Assembly: GCF_019084075.1 (NCBI RefSeq)
Contig: NZ_JAHREN010000001.1
Span: 2,639,501 to 2,703,500, forward strand
DNA length: 64,000 nucleotides
Origin: Siccirubricoccus sp. G192
GTDB taxonomy: Bacteria > Pseudomonadota > Alphaproteobacteria > Acetobacterales > Acetobacteraceae
Direction: 5' to 3'
The notes under the pieces were generated by a model. The model had not been told where the DNA came from. It did not search any database and worked only from the letters and a program-made list of their open reading frames with translations. The translations under genes were made by a program, and so were the position numbers. How positions within the stretch are numbered: position 1 is the stretch's first letter; each line of letters begins with the position of its first letter. Of the stretch, positions 9,090-18,006 are shown piece after piece.

Positions 9090-9658
9090 TCCTTGCCGCC
9101 ATCACCGCCGTCGGCGAAGCGCCCGTCATTATCGACCCGGGTCATCTCCTGGTTGGTCAGCGAAGTGGCGATCCGGGTGCGGGGCAGCGGCGGCAGGCTG
9201 GCGAGGCGGAGAAGCGTGGCCTGGCCATCCCGGAACACCGGTGCCTGCAACGCCTGGCCCGCGCCCGCCTGGTCACCGGCCCGCAGCGCGCGGGACGCGG
9301 CGTAGAGCCCATCCACCACGGCCTGTGGCGGGGCGGAAGGGGAAATGCCGAGGGCGGTGCGCAATCCATCCCGCGCCGCGGCCAATTCGGCGGTGATCGA
9401 GGGGTTGAACGCGTACCAGCGGGGGCCGCTCGGGATTTCGGTGGCGAGGTATTCCACCTGCGCCGCGGCGCGGGCCGCGGCATCGGGGCGGCCGGCGACC
9501 GATTCGGGGGCCGAGAAGGCATAGGCGCTGCCGATGATGGCGGCGCGGGTGGGGTCGCCGGCACCGACTACGGCATCGGCGGGCAGGCTCGCGTAGGGCG
9601 GCACCGCACTGCAGGCCAGGACCGGCAAGAGCGCGGCAAGGCTGAGCATCCGTCGCAT
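9086..9658 (-). CDS. Putative lipoprotein, member 3 of the paralogous array
   Basis: Function unknown; 190 residues from the chosen ATG. A longer frame begins upstream at 9769, but the internal ATG is followed directly by a proper signal peptide and lipobox (MRRMLSLAALLPVLAC, Cys16). Family blocks are SLPADAVVGAGDPTRAAI, AAAQVEYLATEIPSGPRW, ARDGLRTALGISPSAPPQAV, LYAASRALRAGD, LQAPVFRDGQATLLRLAS and IATSLTNQEMTRVDNDGRF. It is the copy closest to a family consensus. The stop codon is embedded in a perfect hairpin that separates this gene from copies 2 and 1. Confidence 0.68.
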   Translation of the reverse strand: MRRMLSLAALLPVLACSAVPPYASLPADAVVGAGDPTRAAIIGSAYAFSAPESVAGRPDAAARAAAQVEYLATEIPSGPRWYAFNPSITAELAAARDGLRTALGISPSAPPQAVVDGLYAASRALRAGDQAGAGQALQAPVFRDGQATLLRLASLPPLPRTRIATSLTNQEMTRVDNDGRFADGGDGGKD

Positions 9659-9765
9659 GGCGAGGTCTCCTGTCGGCAACAGAATGGAGCGTGCCGCCGG
9701 CCGGATCAATTCGCCTTCGCATGGCAGCTTGGCAAGGGGGCGGCTCCTCTGGCCAGCAGGGAACC

Positions 9766-10302
9766 TCACCGGCCGAAGCTGGCCTCCCCGAGCATGTCCC
9801 GCGCCGCCCGCAGCGCGCGGCGCAACGGCCCGGGTGGATCGAGGGCCGCCAGCGTCGCCCAGGGGCTTGCGCCGGGCCTGGCCAGCGGCGCCAGTGCCGC
9901 TTCGGCCGCCGCGGCATCACCCCGGCGCCCGGCCGCGGCGGCGGCGAACAGGGCATCGGCCGCGGCCTGCGGCGGTGCCTCGGCTTCCAGGCCGATCATG
10001 GCGCGCAGCGGCGCCCGGCCCTCCCGCAGCAGCCGGGTGACATGGCGGCCGTCGGCATGGCGCCCGTCCTGGAAGGCGGTGGCGAGGTATTCGACCAGCG
10101 CTGCCGCGAAAGCGGCCTCGGCCGGCCGGCCGGACAGATCCTGCGGCCGGTCGAGCAGCAATGCCCCGGCCTGGGCCAGGGCCCAGCGCTGTGGCTCCGT
10201 GGCGCCTTCCGGCAGGCCGGGCGGCAGCCGCACCGGCGGCTCCGCCTCCCAGGCATCGCAGGCGGCCAGTCCGAGCAGCCAGGCCAGCCCGCGCCGCGGC
10301 AC
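9766..10302 (-). CDS. Putative lipoprotein, member 4 of the paralogous array (divergent)
   Basis: Function unknown; 178 residues from a GTG start that gives a clean signal peptide (VPRRGLAWLLGLAAC, lipobox LAAC, Cys15). A second in-frame GTG at 10320 would overlap the end of panE. The blocks AAALVEYLATAFQDGRH, LREGRAPLRAMIGL, ADALFAAAAAGRRGDAAAAEA and ASPWATLAALD correspond to those of the other three lipoproteins, but the sequence has diverged most and the C-terminal NQE block is replaced by a short basic helix. It is directly downstream of panE and first in the array. Confidence 0.58.
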   Translation of the reverse strand: MPRRGLAWLLGLAACDAWEAEPPVRLPPGLPEGATEPQRWALAQAGALLLDRPQDLSGRPAEAAFAAALVEYLATAFQDGRHADGRHVTRLLREGRAPLRAMIGLEAEAPPQAAADALFAAAAAGRRGDAAAAEAALAPLARPGASPWATLAALDPPGPLRRALRAARDMLGEASFGR

Positions 10303-10310
10303 GGGCCGGC

Positions 10311-11289
10311 TCAGTAGCACCCGGCCAGGCGGGCGCGGGTGCGGAGCAGGGCGAGCACCGTGCGGCAGGTCGGCGCCGGCAGGTCCACCATCTCGGCCAG
10401 TTCCACGATCACGCCGAGCAGCGCATCGATCTCCATCGGCCGGCCGCGTTCCAGGTCCTGCAGCATGGAGGTCTTGTGCACGCCGACCTCGGCGCCGCCG
10501 GCGATGCGCTTGTCCACATCGATCGCGAAGCGCACCCCGAGCCGCTCGGCGATGGCCTGCGCCTCCAGCATCATGCTGCGGCAGACTTCGCGCAATTCGG
10601 CCTCGCCGGTGATGATGTCGAGCGTCGCGCCGGTGAGCGCGCTGAGCGGGTTGAAGGCCAGGTTGCCCCAGAGCTTCACCCACATCTCGTCGCGGATGCG
10701 CGGCCGCACCGGCGCCTTGAAGCCGGCGGCGACCAGGGCGGCGGAGAGCGCATTGGCCCGCTCGCTGCGGCTGCCATCCGGCTCGCCGAGGGTGAAGCGG
10801 TCGCCATAGGTATGCTCGATCACGCCGGGGGCGCTGACCTCGGCCGCCGGATAGACGATGCAGCCGATGGTGCGGGAGGGGGGCAGCGTCTCCCACAACG
10901 AGCCATCGGGATCGACGCTGGCGATGCGGCGGTCCTCGAAGGGGCCGGGAAGCTTGTAGAAATACCACCAGGGAATGCCATTCACCGCCGAGACGATGGC
11001 GGTTTCCGGCCCCAGCAGCGGCTGCATCTGCCGCGCGGCGGCGGGCAGCGAATGCGCCTTCAGCGTCACCACCACATAATCCTGCGGCCCCGCCTCCTCG
11101 GCGCTGGCGACGCAGCGGGGGCGGGCGGTGATCTCCCGCCCCTCGCTCAGCAGCGTCACGCCATTGGCCTGCATGGCGGCGAGATGCGGGCCGCGGGCGA
11201 TGAAGGTGACATCGACATCCCCCCTTGGCGGCGAGCTTCGCGCCAAGCAGCCCGCCGATCGCGCCGGCGCCGAAGATGCAGAGCTTCAT
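10311..11289 (-). CDS. panE: 2-dehydropantoate 2-reductase family protein, frame interrupted
   Basis: NADPH-dependent ketopantoate reductase (pantothenate/CoA synthesis) or a family member acting on another 2-keto acid. The nucleotide-binding N terminus MKLCIFGAGAIGGLLGAKLA is in one frame from 11289; the rest (GDVDVTFIARGPHLAAMQ onward) is in another. The break lies in a run of six C at 11219-11224 (G on the coding strand); with five, the reading is LAAKGDVDVTFIARG, as expected, for a 325-residue protein of normal length. Further family features are VVVTLKAHSLP, SAVNGIPWW, the catalytic-lysine region DEMWVKLWGNLAFNPLSALT, and ERGRPMEIDALLGVIVELAE. As sequenced, the downstream frame lacks the dinucleotide-binding loop. 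Biosynthetic PanE is not certain, as paralogues are common. Confidence 0.85.
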
Positions 11290-11349
11290 GTCTGGCTGAT
11301 CCGATTCACGCTACGCTCCTCGCTGGTGCTGCGGTGCCCCGTGGCCGGA

Positions 11350-12870
11350 TCAGGTGGTAATTCCGAGCTTCTGCGCCAGGCCGATGCGCATCAGCTTGCC
11401 GGTCGCGCCCTTCGGGATCTCCGGCAGGAACACCACCTTCCGCGGCACCTTGAAATCCGCCAGGTGCTTCGCCGCGAAATCGCGCAGCTCCCGCTCGGTG
11501 CACTCCATCCCCTCGCGCAGCACCACGGCGGCGCCGACATCCTCGCCCAGCATGGGATGCGGGATGGAGAAGGTCAGCGCCTGCGCGACCGAGGGATGCT
11601 CGGAGAGGATGCCGTCCACCTCCAGCGGGCTCACCTGCTCGCCGCCGCGCTTGATGAGTTCCTTCAGCCGGCCGGTGAGTTGCAGGTAGCCATCCGCGTC
11701 CAGCATCCCCTGGTCGCCGGTGCGGAACCAGCCATTGGTGAAGGCCTTGGCATTGGCTTCGGGATTGGCCTCGTAGCCCTTGGTCACATTGGGGCCGCGG
11801 ATCACCACCTCGCCGATCTCGCCCTGCGGCAGGATGCTGCCGTCGTCATCCATGATGGCGATCTCCGGCCCGGCGGCCAGGCCGACGATGCCGGGCTTGC
11901 GCGGGCGCGGCGGCAGGGGGTTGGAAGCCATCTGGTGGCTGGCCTCGGTCATGCCATAGGCCTCGATCACCGGCGCGCTGAAGGTCGCTTCAAGGTCGCG
12001 CATCACCTGCGCCGGCAGGGAGGAGGAGGAGGAGCGCAGGAAACGCAGCTTCGTGCGGCCGATGATCTCGGCATTGCGCTCCGCCCGCGCCAGGATCGCC
12101 TGGTGCATGGTGGGGACGGCCGTATACCAGCTCGGCCGCTCGGCATCGAGCCAGCGGAAGAAGTGCAGCGCGTTGAAGCCCGGCGTGCAGACCACCGACC
12201 CGCCGGCGGCCAGCGAGGAGAGCGTCGCCGCCATCAACCCGTGGATGTGGAACAGCGGCATGACGTTGAGGCAGGCATCCTCCGCCGTAAGCGCCAGCGT
12301 CCGCCTGATATTGCCGGCCGAGGCGGTGACGTTGCTATGGCTCAGCGGCACGATCTTCGGCCGCGCCGTGGTGCCCGAGGTATGCAGCACCAGCGCGACG
12401 TCATCGGCCTCCGCCATGCCCGGCCGTGCCGTGGTGCCGGGCGTGCCGCCCTCCAGCGTGAAGCTGCCGGCGCCCGAGGCGTCCGGCACCAGTTCCACCA
12501 CCGGCACGCCCAGCCGGGCGGCCACGGCGCGGGCCGGGCTCTCCATGCCCTGCAGGATGACCAGCGCCTTGGCCTTCAGGTCGGTCAGGTAGAACTCGAA
12601 TTCCTCGTCCTTGTAGGCGGGGTTCAGCGGCGCGGTGGTGGCGCCGGCGGCGATGGTGATGAAGGCCGTCGCCATCTCCGGCCCATTCGGCAGCACGATG
12701 GCCACGCGGTCGCCGCGGCCGATGCCGATGCGGTTCAGACTGGCGACGGTGCGGCCGACCAGGTCGCGGAGCCCGGCATAGGTCAGCGGCGCCCGTTCCG
12801 GCGCGCGGATGGCGGGGTGGCCGGCCTCCCCGGCTGCCAGAAGGTCCGCGACGGTGCGATATTCGCTCAT
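11350..12870 (-). CDS. Acyl-CoA ligase, oxalate-CoA ligase (Pcs60/AAE3)-like
   Basis: ATP-dependent acyl-CoA synthetase of the adenylate-forming superfamily, 506 residues from the ATG at MSEYRTVADLLAAG; the frame continues upstream, but this ATG fits the family N terminus. Signatures are the P-loop LVLHTSGTTARPKIVPLSH, the VMPLFHIHGL segment, YGMTEASHQMASNPLP, GWFRTGDQG and the C-terminal catalytic lysine region IPKGATGKLMRIGLAQKL. The pattern around APLNPAYKDEEFEFYL and FHIHGL resembles oxalate-CoA ligases of the Pcs60/AAE3 group. No formyl-CoA transferase or oxalyl-CoA decarboxylase is nearby, so the substrate is not settled. Confidence 0.85.
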   Translation of the reverse strand: MSEYRTVADLLAAGEAGHPAIRAPERAPLTYAGLRDLVGRTVASLNRIGIGRGDRVAIVLPNGPEMATAFITIAAGATTAPLNPAYKDEEFEFYLTDLKAKALVILQGMESPARAVAARLGVPVVELVPDASGAGSFTLEGGTPGTTARPGMAEADDVALVLHTSGTTARPKIVPLSHSNVTASAGNIRRTLALTAEDACLNVMPLFHIHGLMAATLSSLAAGGSVVCTPGFNALHFFRWLDAERPSWYTAVPTMHQAILARAERNAEIIGRTKLRFLRSSSSSLPAQVMRDLEATFSAPVIEAYGMTEASHQMASNPLPPRPRKPGIVGLAAGPEIAIMDDDGSILPQGEIGEVVIRGPNVTKGYEANPEANAKAFTNGWFRTGDQGMLDADGYLQLTGRLKELIKRGGEQVSPLEVDGILSEHPSVAQALTFSIPHPMLGEDVGAAVVLREGMECTERELRDFAAKHLADFKVPRKVVFLPEIPKGATGKLMRIGLAQKLGITT

Positions 12871-13035
12871 GTGCTGCTTCCTCTCTCCCCGCCGCCCGCG
12901 GGTGCCGGGCCGGGACCGGCTGCCGCGGGTCCGTGCCGCTAGCATCTGCATCAGCCGGCGCGGTCCGGCAAGCCGGTCCATGGCCCACCGGCACCGGGAG
13001 CGGCACGACCCCGGGCCGTCCTCGCCAGGCGCAGC

Positions 13036-13146
13036 CTAATCGCAGCGCGGCGCCCGGGGACGGTCGGCGGTGCCGATCAGGTCGAAGCGGAAGGGCGTGG
13101 TGGCCGGCATGGCGAGCAGCAGGGCCAGCAGGGCAAGGCTTCGCAT
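13036..13146 (-). CDS. Possible 36-residue secreted peptide
   Basis: Within the 364-base stretch between the acyl-CoA ligase and icd is a short frame starting ATG and ending TAG, coding for a hydrophobic leader (MRSLALLALLLAMPA) followed by a short polar tail ending APRCD. It looks like a signal peptide with a very short mature part. The ribosome binding site is weak and I know of no family. The rest of the stretch (12871-13035 and 13147-13234) shows nothing I can support. It could equally be chance. Confidence 0.25.
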   Translation of the reverse strand: MRSLALLALLLAMPATTPFRFDLIGTADRPRAPRCD

Positions 13147-13234
13147 CGGAGGGGGACTCCCTGCCCAGGGCCGGACATGCAAAGGGGCGGACCCTCGCGG
13201 ACCCGCCCCTGCCGTTACCGCAAGCGGCTGGCGG

Positions 13235-14449
13235 CTACGCCATCGCCTTCTTCAGGTTCTCGTCGATCTTCGCCAGGAAGTTCTGGGTGTTGAGCCAGGG
13301 CTGGTCCTTGCCGATCAGGATGGCCAAGTCCTTGGTCATGGCGCCGCTCTCGACGGTCTGCACGCAGACCCGCTCCAGCGTCTCGGCGAAGGCGGTCACA
13401 TCGGGCGTGTTGTCGAACTTGCCGCGATAGGCCAGGCCCCGCGTCCAGGCGAAGATGGAGGCGATCGGGTTGGTGCTGGTCTCGCGGCCCTTCTGGTGCT
13501 CGCGGTAGTGGCGGGTGACGGTGCCATGCGCCGCCTCCGACTCCACCGTGCTGCCATCGGGCGAGAGCAGCACCGAGGTCATCAGTCCAAGGCTGCCGAA
13601 ACCCTGCGCCACGATGTCGGACTCCACGTCGCCGTCGTAGTTCTTGCAGGCCCAGACATAGCCGCCTTCCCACTTCAGCGCCGAGGCCACCATGTCGTCG
13701 ATCAGCCGGTCCTCGTAGGTCAGCCCGGCCGCCTTGTACTTCTCGGCGAATTCGGTGTCGAAGATCGCCCTGAAGATGTCCTTGAACTGGCCGTCATAGG
13801 CCTTGAGGATCGTGTTCTTGTGCGAGAAGTACACTGAATAGCCGCGCGCCAGGCCGTAGTTGAGGCTGGCGCGGGCGAAGCCCTCGATGCTGGCGTTGGT
13901 ATTGTGCATCCCCATCAGCACGCCGGGGCCCTTGAAGTCGGTGACTTCGAGGCTGATGGGCGTGCCGCCGCCGGCCGGGGTCCAGGTGAGGGTGGCCTTG
14001 CCGGGCCCGGGGATCTTGGTCTCGGCGGCGCGGTAGATGTCGCCATAGGCGTGGCGGCCGATGACGATCGGCTTCGACCAGTGCGGCACCAGGCGCGGCA
14101 CGTTCGAGCAAATGATCGGCTCGCGGAAGATGGTGCCGTCCAGGATGTTGCGGATGGTGCCGTTCGGGCTCCGCCACATCTTCTTCAGGCCGAACTCCTT
14201 CACCCGCGCCTCGTCCGGGGTGATGGTGGCGCATTTCACGCCGACGCCATACTGCTTGATGGCATTGGCGGCATCGACCGTGACCTGGTCATCGGTCTGG
14301 TCCCGGTATTCGATCCCGAGATCGTAGTATTTCAGGTCCACATCCAGGTAGGGCAGGATCAGCTTGTCCTTGATGAACCCCCAGATGATGCGGGTCATCT
14401 CGTCCCCGTCGAGTTCGACGACCGGGGTCTTCACCTTGATCTTGGCCAT
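13235..14449 (-). CDS. icd: NADP-dependent isocitrate dehydrogenase
   Basis: Oxidative decarboxylation of isocitrate to 2-oxoglutarate in the TCA cycle. The 404-residue product is of the homodimeric, eukaryotic-like type usual in Alphaproteobacteria. Recognisable segments are [19 protein letters not shown] at the N terminus, [60 protein letters not shown] and the isocitrate/NADP region [18 protein letters not shown]. The start ATG (MAKIKVKTP) is internal to a longer frame but matches the family start exactly. It stands alone on the minus strand between asd and the acyl-CoA ligase. Confidence 0.97.
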   Translation of the reverse strand: MAKIKVKTPVVELDGDEMTRIIWGFIKDKLILPYLDVDLKYYDLGIEYRDQTDDQVTVDAANAIKQYGVGVKCATITPDEARVKEFGLKKMWRSPNGTIRNILDGTIFREPIICSNVPRLVPHWSKPIVIGRHAYGDIYRAAETKIPGPGKATLTWTPAGGGTPISLEVTDFKGPGVLMGMHNTNASIEGFARASLNYGLARGYSVYFSHKNTILKAYDGQFKDIFRAIFDTEFAEKYKAAGLTYEDRLIDDMVASALKWEGGYVWACKNYDGDVESDIVAQGFGSLGLMTSVLLSPDGSTVESEAAHGTVTRHYREHQKGRETSTNPIASIFAWTRGLAYRGKFDNTPDVTAFAETLERVCVQTVESGAMTKDLAILIGKDQPWLNTQNFLAKIDENLKKAMA

Positions 14450-14579
14450 ACCTGTCCTCGTGGTCTCCCGCGCCGGGGTGCCGGATGCGGCGCCGCCGGG
14501 GGTGGTGGAAAGCGGCCGGAACATCGCACCGGGGCGGTGGCGGGGCAACCCCGGCCTGGGGCGCCCCGCCGCCGGCGGT

Positions 14580-15614
14580 TCAGGCCGCCCGCTTCTCCGC
14601 GATCAGCCCCTGCGCCACCAGCGCCTCGGCGATCTGCACCGTGTTCAGTGCCGCGCCCTTCCGCAGGTTGTCGGAGACGCACCAGAAGGCCAGGCCATGC
14701 GGCACGGTCGGGTCGCGCCGCAGCCGCGAGACATAGACCGCATCCTCGCCCGCCGCGTCGAGCTGGGTGACGTAGCCGCCATCCTCGCGCTTGTCGATCA
14801 CCTGCACGCCGGGCGCGTCGCGCAGCGCGTCCCAGGCCTGGGATTCGGTGATCGGGCCTTCGAATTCCACATGCACCGCCTCGGAATGGGCGATGAAGAC
14901 CGGCACCCGCACGCAGGTGGCGACGACGGCGATGTCGGGGTCCAGGATCTTCCTGGTCTCCGCCGCCATCTTCCACTCCTCCTTGGTGAAGCCGTCATCC
15001 ATGAACTTGTCGATATGCGGGATGCAGTTGAAGGCGATCGGCTTGGTGAACTGCTCGGGCCTTGCCGGGTCGTTCACGTACATGGCGCGGGTCTGGTTGA
15101 AGAGCTCGTCCATCGCCTCCTTCCCGGCGCCGCTGACCGACTGGTAGGTGGAGACGACCACCCGCTTGATCCGGGCAATCTCATGCAGCGGCTTCAGCGC
15201 CACCACCATCTGGATGGTGGAGCAATTCGGGTTGGCGATGATGTTCCGCTTGCTGAAATTCTTCAGGTGCTGCGGATTCACTTCCGGCACCACCAGCGGC
15301 ACATCCGGCTCCATGCGGAACTGGCTGGTATTGTCGATCACCACGCAGCCCGCGGCCGCCGCGCGCGGCGCATGCACCGCGGAAACCGAGGCGCCTGGCG
15401 AGAACAGCCCGATATCGGTGCCCCGGAAGTCGAATTTCTCCAGGTTCTGGACCTTGAGCACGGTTTTCTCGCCGAAGGACACTTCCTGCCCCGCGGACCG
15501 GCCGGAGGCGAGGGCAATGACCTCGCTCACCGGGAAATTCCGCTCCGCGAGGGTCTTCAGCATCTCGCGCCCCACCGCACCGGTGGCGCCGACGACCGCG
15601 ACCCTGTAGCCCAT
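14580..15614 (-). CDS. asd: Aspartate-semialdehyde dehydrogenase
   Basis: Reduces aspartyl-4-phosphate to aspartate-4-semialdehyde with NADPH, supplying lysine, methionine, threonine and diaminopimelate. It is 344 residues from the ATG at [19 protein letters not shown], which carries the nucleotide-binding loop. The nucleophilic cysteine is in [20 protein letters not shown] and the substrate-binding [14 protein letters not shown] follows. The C-terminal region includes [18 protein letters not shown]. The longer open frame upstream overlaps the pqqA promoter region and is not needed. It is transcribed divergently from the pqq operon. Confidence 0.97.
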   Translation of the reverse strand: MGYRVAVVGATGAVGREMLKTLAERNFPVSEVIALASGRSAGQEVSFGEKTVLKVQNLEKFDFRGTDIGLFSPGASVSAVHAPRAAAAGCVVIDNTSQFRMEPDVPLVVPEVNPQHLKNFSKRNIIANPNCSTIQMVVALKPLHEIARIKRVVVSTYQSVSGAGKEAMDELFNQTRAMYVNDPARPEQFTKPIAFNCIPHIDKFMDDGFTKEEWKMAAETRKILDPDIAVVATCVRVPVFIAHSEAVHVEFEGPITESQAWDALRDAPGVQVIDKREDGGYVTQLDAAGEDAVYVSRLRRDPTVPHGLAFWCVSDNLRKGAALNTVQIAEALVAQGLIAEKRAA

Positions 15615-15881
15615 GACCTGCTCCTGAAACGACCAAAACCCCCATTCCCGCGAGGGCCAGGGTTCCATAGGGCGGCCGGGCCGCGGGTTCAAGGGAAGTG
15701 CGGCAGGGCCACGCCGCCGGGCCAGGCGCCCGGCGCCAAGCCTCCGGCCGACTGCACAGCCGCGCGAGCATGCCACCGGACCATGGCTTGGCCCCGATCT
15801 GGGGCATGCCGGCGCTTGATCCGCTGCCGCCACGGCCCCACACTCCCCTGGGTTGCCCCATCAACCGGAATGGAGACGGTA

Positions 15882-15962
15882 ATGGCCTGGAAGAAGCCGC
15901 GCGTGACCGAGGTGTCTCTGGCACTCGAGATCAACAGCTACGCCTGCGCCGAAATCGGCTGA
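15882..15962 (+). CDS. pqqA: PQQ precursor peptide PqqA
   Basis: A 26-residue ribosomal precursor (MAWKKPRVTEVSLALEINSY then ACAEIG) whose conserved Glu16 and Tyr20 (spacing E-x3-Y, here EINSY) are cross-linked to form pyrroloquinoline quinone. A GGAGACGG ribosome binding site lies about 5 bases before the ATG. It is the first gene of pqqABCDE and diverges from asd. The gap of about 108 bases to pqqB is typical, because pqqA is often expressed at a much higher level than the downstream genes. Confidence 0.95.
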   Translation: MAWKKPRVTEVSLALEINSYACAEIG

Positions 15963-16070
15963 GGTGAAGCCGCCGGCGGCAATCCGCCCGGCGGGTTCCC
16001 CAGGATCATCCGGTGCTCCGGGCCGGTGCATCCGGCGCAGGACGCCGGCGCATTCGGCTGAAGAGGCGGC

Positions 16071-17009
16071 ATGCTCCGCGCCCTAGTCCTTGGCGCCAGC
16101 GCCGGCGGTGGCTTTCCGCAATGGAATTCGGCCGGGACGGGCTGTCTGCGGGCGCGGGCGGGCGATCTGCAGGTTCTGCCCCGGACGCAGACCTCGCTCG
16201 CCGTCTCGGCTGATGGCCTGCGCTGGGTGCTGCTGAACGCCGCGCCCGATCTTCGCGCCCAGATCGAGGCCAACCCGGCCCTGCATCCCCGGCCCGCCGC
16301 CGGGTCGATCCGCCATTCCCCCATCGCCGCCGTGGTGCTGACCGGAGCCGAGGTGGATACCATCGCCGGGCTGCTGACCCTGCGGGAACGGCACGCCTTC
16401 ACGCTTTACGGTGCCGATGCGGCGCTGGCGGTGCTGGCGGAGAACCCGATCTTCAACGCGCTTGCCCCGGGCCTCGTGCCGCGCCGGCCGCTGCCGCTGG
16501 ACCATGAACTGGTGCTGGGTGACGCGGCAGGGGCGCCGCTCGGCCTGGTGCTGGAGGCTTTCGCCGTGCCGGGCAAGGTGCCGCTGTTCCGGGAGGGCGA
16601 CAATGGCGCCGATCCCGGCCGGGCGGATGATGGCGAGACGATCGGGCTCCGGCTTTCGGCGGGGGAGGGCGGATCGCTGTTCTTCATCCCGGGCTGCGCC
16701 GCCATGACCGATGCCCTGCGCGCCCGGCTGCGCGGCGCCGCCTGCGTCTTCTTCGACGGCACGCTCTGGCGTGACGACGAGATGATCCGTGCCGGGGCCG
16801 GCCCCAAGACCGGCACCCGGATGGGGCATATGAGCATCGACGGGCCGGAGGGCACGCTCGCGGGTTTCGCGGATCTGGAGGTGCGCCGGCGCATCCTGAT
16901 CCATCTCAACAACACCAACCCCGTCCTGCTGGCGGACAGTCCGGAACGCGCCATGGTGCAGGCGGCGGGCTGGGAAGTGGCGGAGGATGGCATGGAGATC
17001 AGGCTGTGA
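16071..17009 (+). CDS. pqqB: PQQ biosynthesis protein PqqB
   Basis: Metallo-beta-lactamase-fold protein needed for PQQ formation; proposed to hydroxylate a tyrosine-derived intermediate. It is 312 residues, the usual length. Characteristic segments are LVLGASAGGGFPQWN near the N terminus, RTQTSLAVSADGLRWVLLNA, the HSPIAAVVLTGAEVDTIAGL region and GPEGTLAGFADLEVRRRILI followed by HLNNTNPVL. The stop overlaps the pqqC GTG start by four bases, indicating coupled translation. Confidence 0.95.
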   Translation: MLRALVLGASAGGGFPQWNSAGTGCLRARAGDLQVLPRTQTSLAVSADGLRWVLLNAAPDLRAQIEANPALHPRPAAGSIRHSPIAAVVLTGAEVDTIAGLLTLRERHAFTLYGADAALAVLAENPIFNALAPGLVPRRPLPLDHELVLGDAAGAPLGLVLEAFAVPGKVPLFREGDNGADPGRADDGETIGLRLSAGEGGSLFFIPGCAAMTDALRARLRGAACVFFDGTLWRDDEMIRAGAGPKTGTRMGHMSIDGPEGTLAGFADLEVRRRILIHLNNTNPVLLADSPERAMVQAAGWEVAEDGMEIRL

Positions 17010-17740
17010 ACGAGGCCGAGCCGCTGTCGCCCGAGGAACTGGAGCGCCGCCTGCGCGAGATCGGCGAGGAACGCTACCACATCCACCATCCCTTCCATCA
17101 CCTGCTGCATGGCGGCAAGCTGGATCGCGGCCAGGTGCAGGCCTGGGCGCTGAACCGCTACTACTACCAGGCCAGCATCCCGGCGAAGGACGCCTCGCTG
17201 GTGGCCAGGCTGCCGACGCCGGAGCTCCGCCGCGAATGGCGCCGCCGCCTGGTGGACCATGATGGCGACGGCATTGCGCCGGGCGGGGTCGAGCGCTGGC
17301 TGCGGCTGACGGATGGGCTCGGGCTGGACCGCGACTATGTCGTGTCGCTGCGCGGCTTGCTGCCGGGCACGCGCTATGCGGTGGAGGCTTACGTCAATTT
17401 CGTGCGGTTCCGCTCGGTGCTGGAAGCCGTGGCCTCCTCGCTGACCGAGATGTTCTCGCCCAACATCATCTCGCAGCGCGTCGCCGGCATGCTGCGGAAC
17501 TACGATTTCGTCAGCGAGGCGACGCTCGCCTATTTCACCCCGCGCCTCACCCAGGCGCCGCAGGATGTCGCCTTCGCGCTGGACTACGTGAAGCAGCACG
17601 CCCGCACGCGGGAGCAGCAGGAGCAGGTGCTGGACGCGCTGCGCTTCAAATGCGACCTGCTCTGGGCGCAATTGGACGCGCTGCATTTCGCCTATGTCAG
17701 CCCCGGCCTGCCGCCGCCGGGCGCCTTCCGGCCGTGCTGA
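17006..17740 (+). CDS. pqqC: Pyrroloquinoline-quinone synthase PqqC
   Basis: Cofactor-free oxidase that closes the ring and performs the final eight-electron oxidation to PQQ. It has 244 residues and a GTG start overlapping the pqqB stop (GTGA). The heme-oxygenase-like helical fold is indicated by YHIHHPFHHLLHGGKLDRGQ, WALNRYYYQASIPAKDASL, RRRLVDHDGDG, GTRYAVEAYVNFVR and SEATLAYFTPRLTQAPQDV, all hallmarks of PqqC. Its end overlaps the likely GTG start of pqqD. Confidence 0.96.
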   Translation: MNEAEPLSPEELERRLREIGEERYHIHHPFHHLLHGGKLDRGQVQAWALNRYYYQASIPAKDASLVARLPTPELRREWRRRLVDHDGDGIAPGGVERWLRLTDGLGLDRDYVVSLRGLLPGTRYAVEAYVNFVRFRSVLEAVASSLTEMFSPNIISQRVAGMLRNYDFVSEATLAYFTPRLTQAPQDVAFALDYVKQHARTREQQEQVLDALRFKCDLLWAQLDALHFAYVSPGLPPPGAFRPC

Positions 17741-18006
17741 CCGCCGCTTCCGTCCCGCGCCTCGCCCGCGGCATGCGGCTGCGGGAGGACAAGACGCGCG
17801 GCCGCTGGGTGGTGATGGCGCCGGAACGCATGTTCATCCCGGACGAGACGGCGCTGGAGGTGCTGCGGCTGGTCGATGGTGTGCGCAGCCTGGAGGCCAT
17901 CGCCGAGATCCTCGCCACCCGCTTCGCCGCGCCGCGTGAGGAGATCCTGGCCGATACCCTGGCGATGCTGGACGAGCTGGCCGGCAAGGGCGTGATCGCG
18001 TCATGA
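17734..18006 (+). CDS. pqqD: PqqA-binding chaperone PqqD
   Basis: A 90-residue RiPP recognition element that binds the PqqA peptide and presents it to PqqE. After a GTG start overlapping the pqqC stop comes [20 protein letters not shown], the typical PqqD opening, then [20 protein letters not shown] and a winged-helix C-terminal part. A longer frame starting at 17650 exists but lies inside pqqC. The last bases overlap the pqqE ATG (ATGA). Confidence 0.93.
   Translation: MLTAASVPRLARGMRLREDKTRGRWVVMAPERMFIPDETALEVLRLVDGVRSLEAIAEILATRFAAPREEILADTLAMLDELAGKGVIAS

Noticed and set aside
12871-13234. Riboswitch or tRNA in the icd/ligase gap
   Set aside because: I found no conserved riboswitch core, cloverleaf or T-loop sequence; only a weak small frame.
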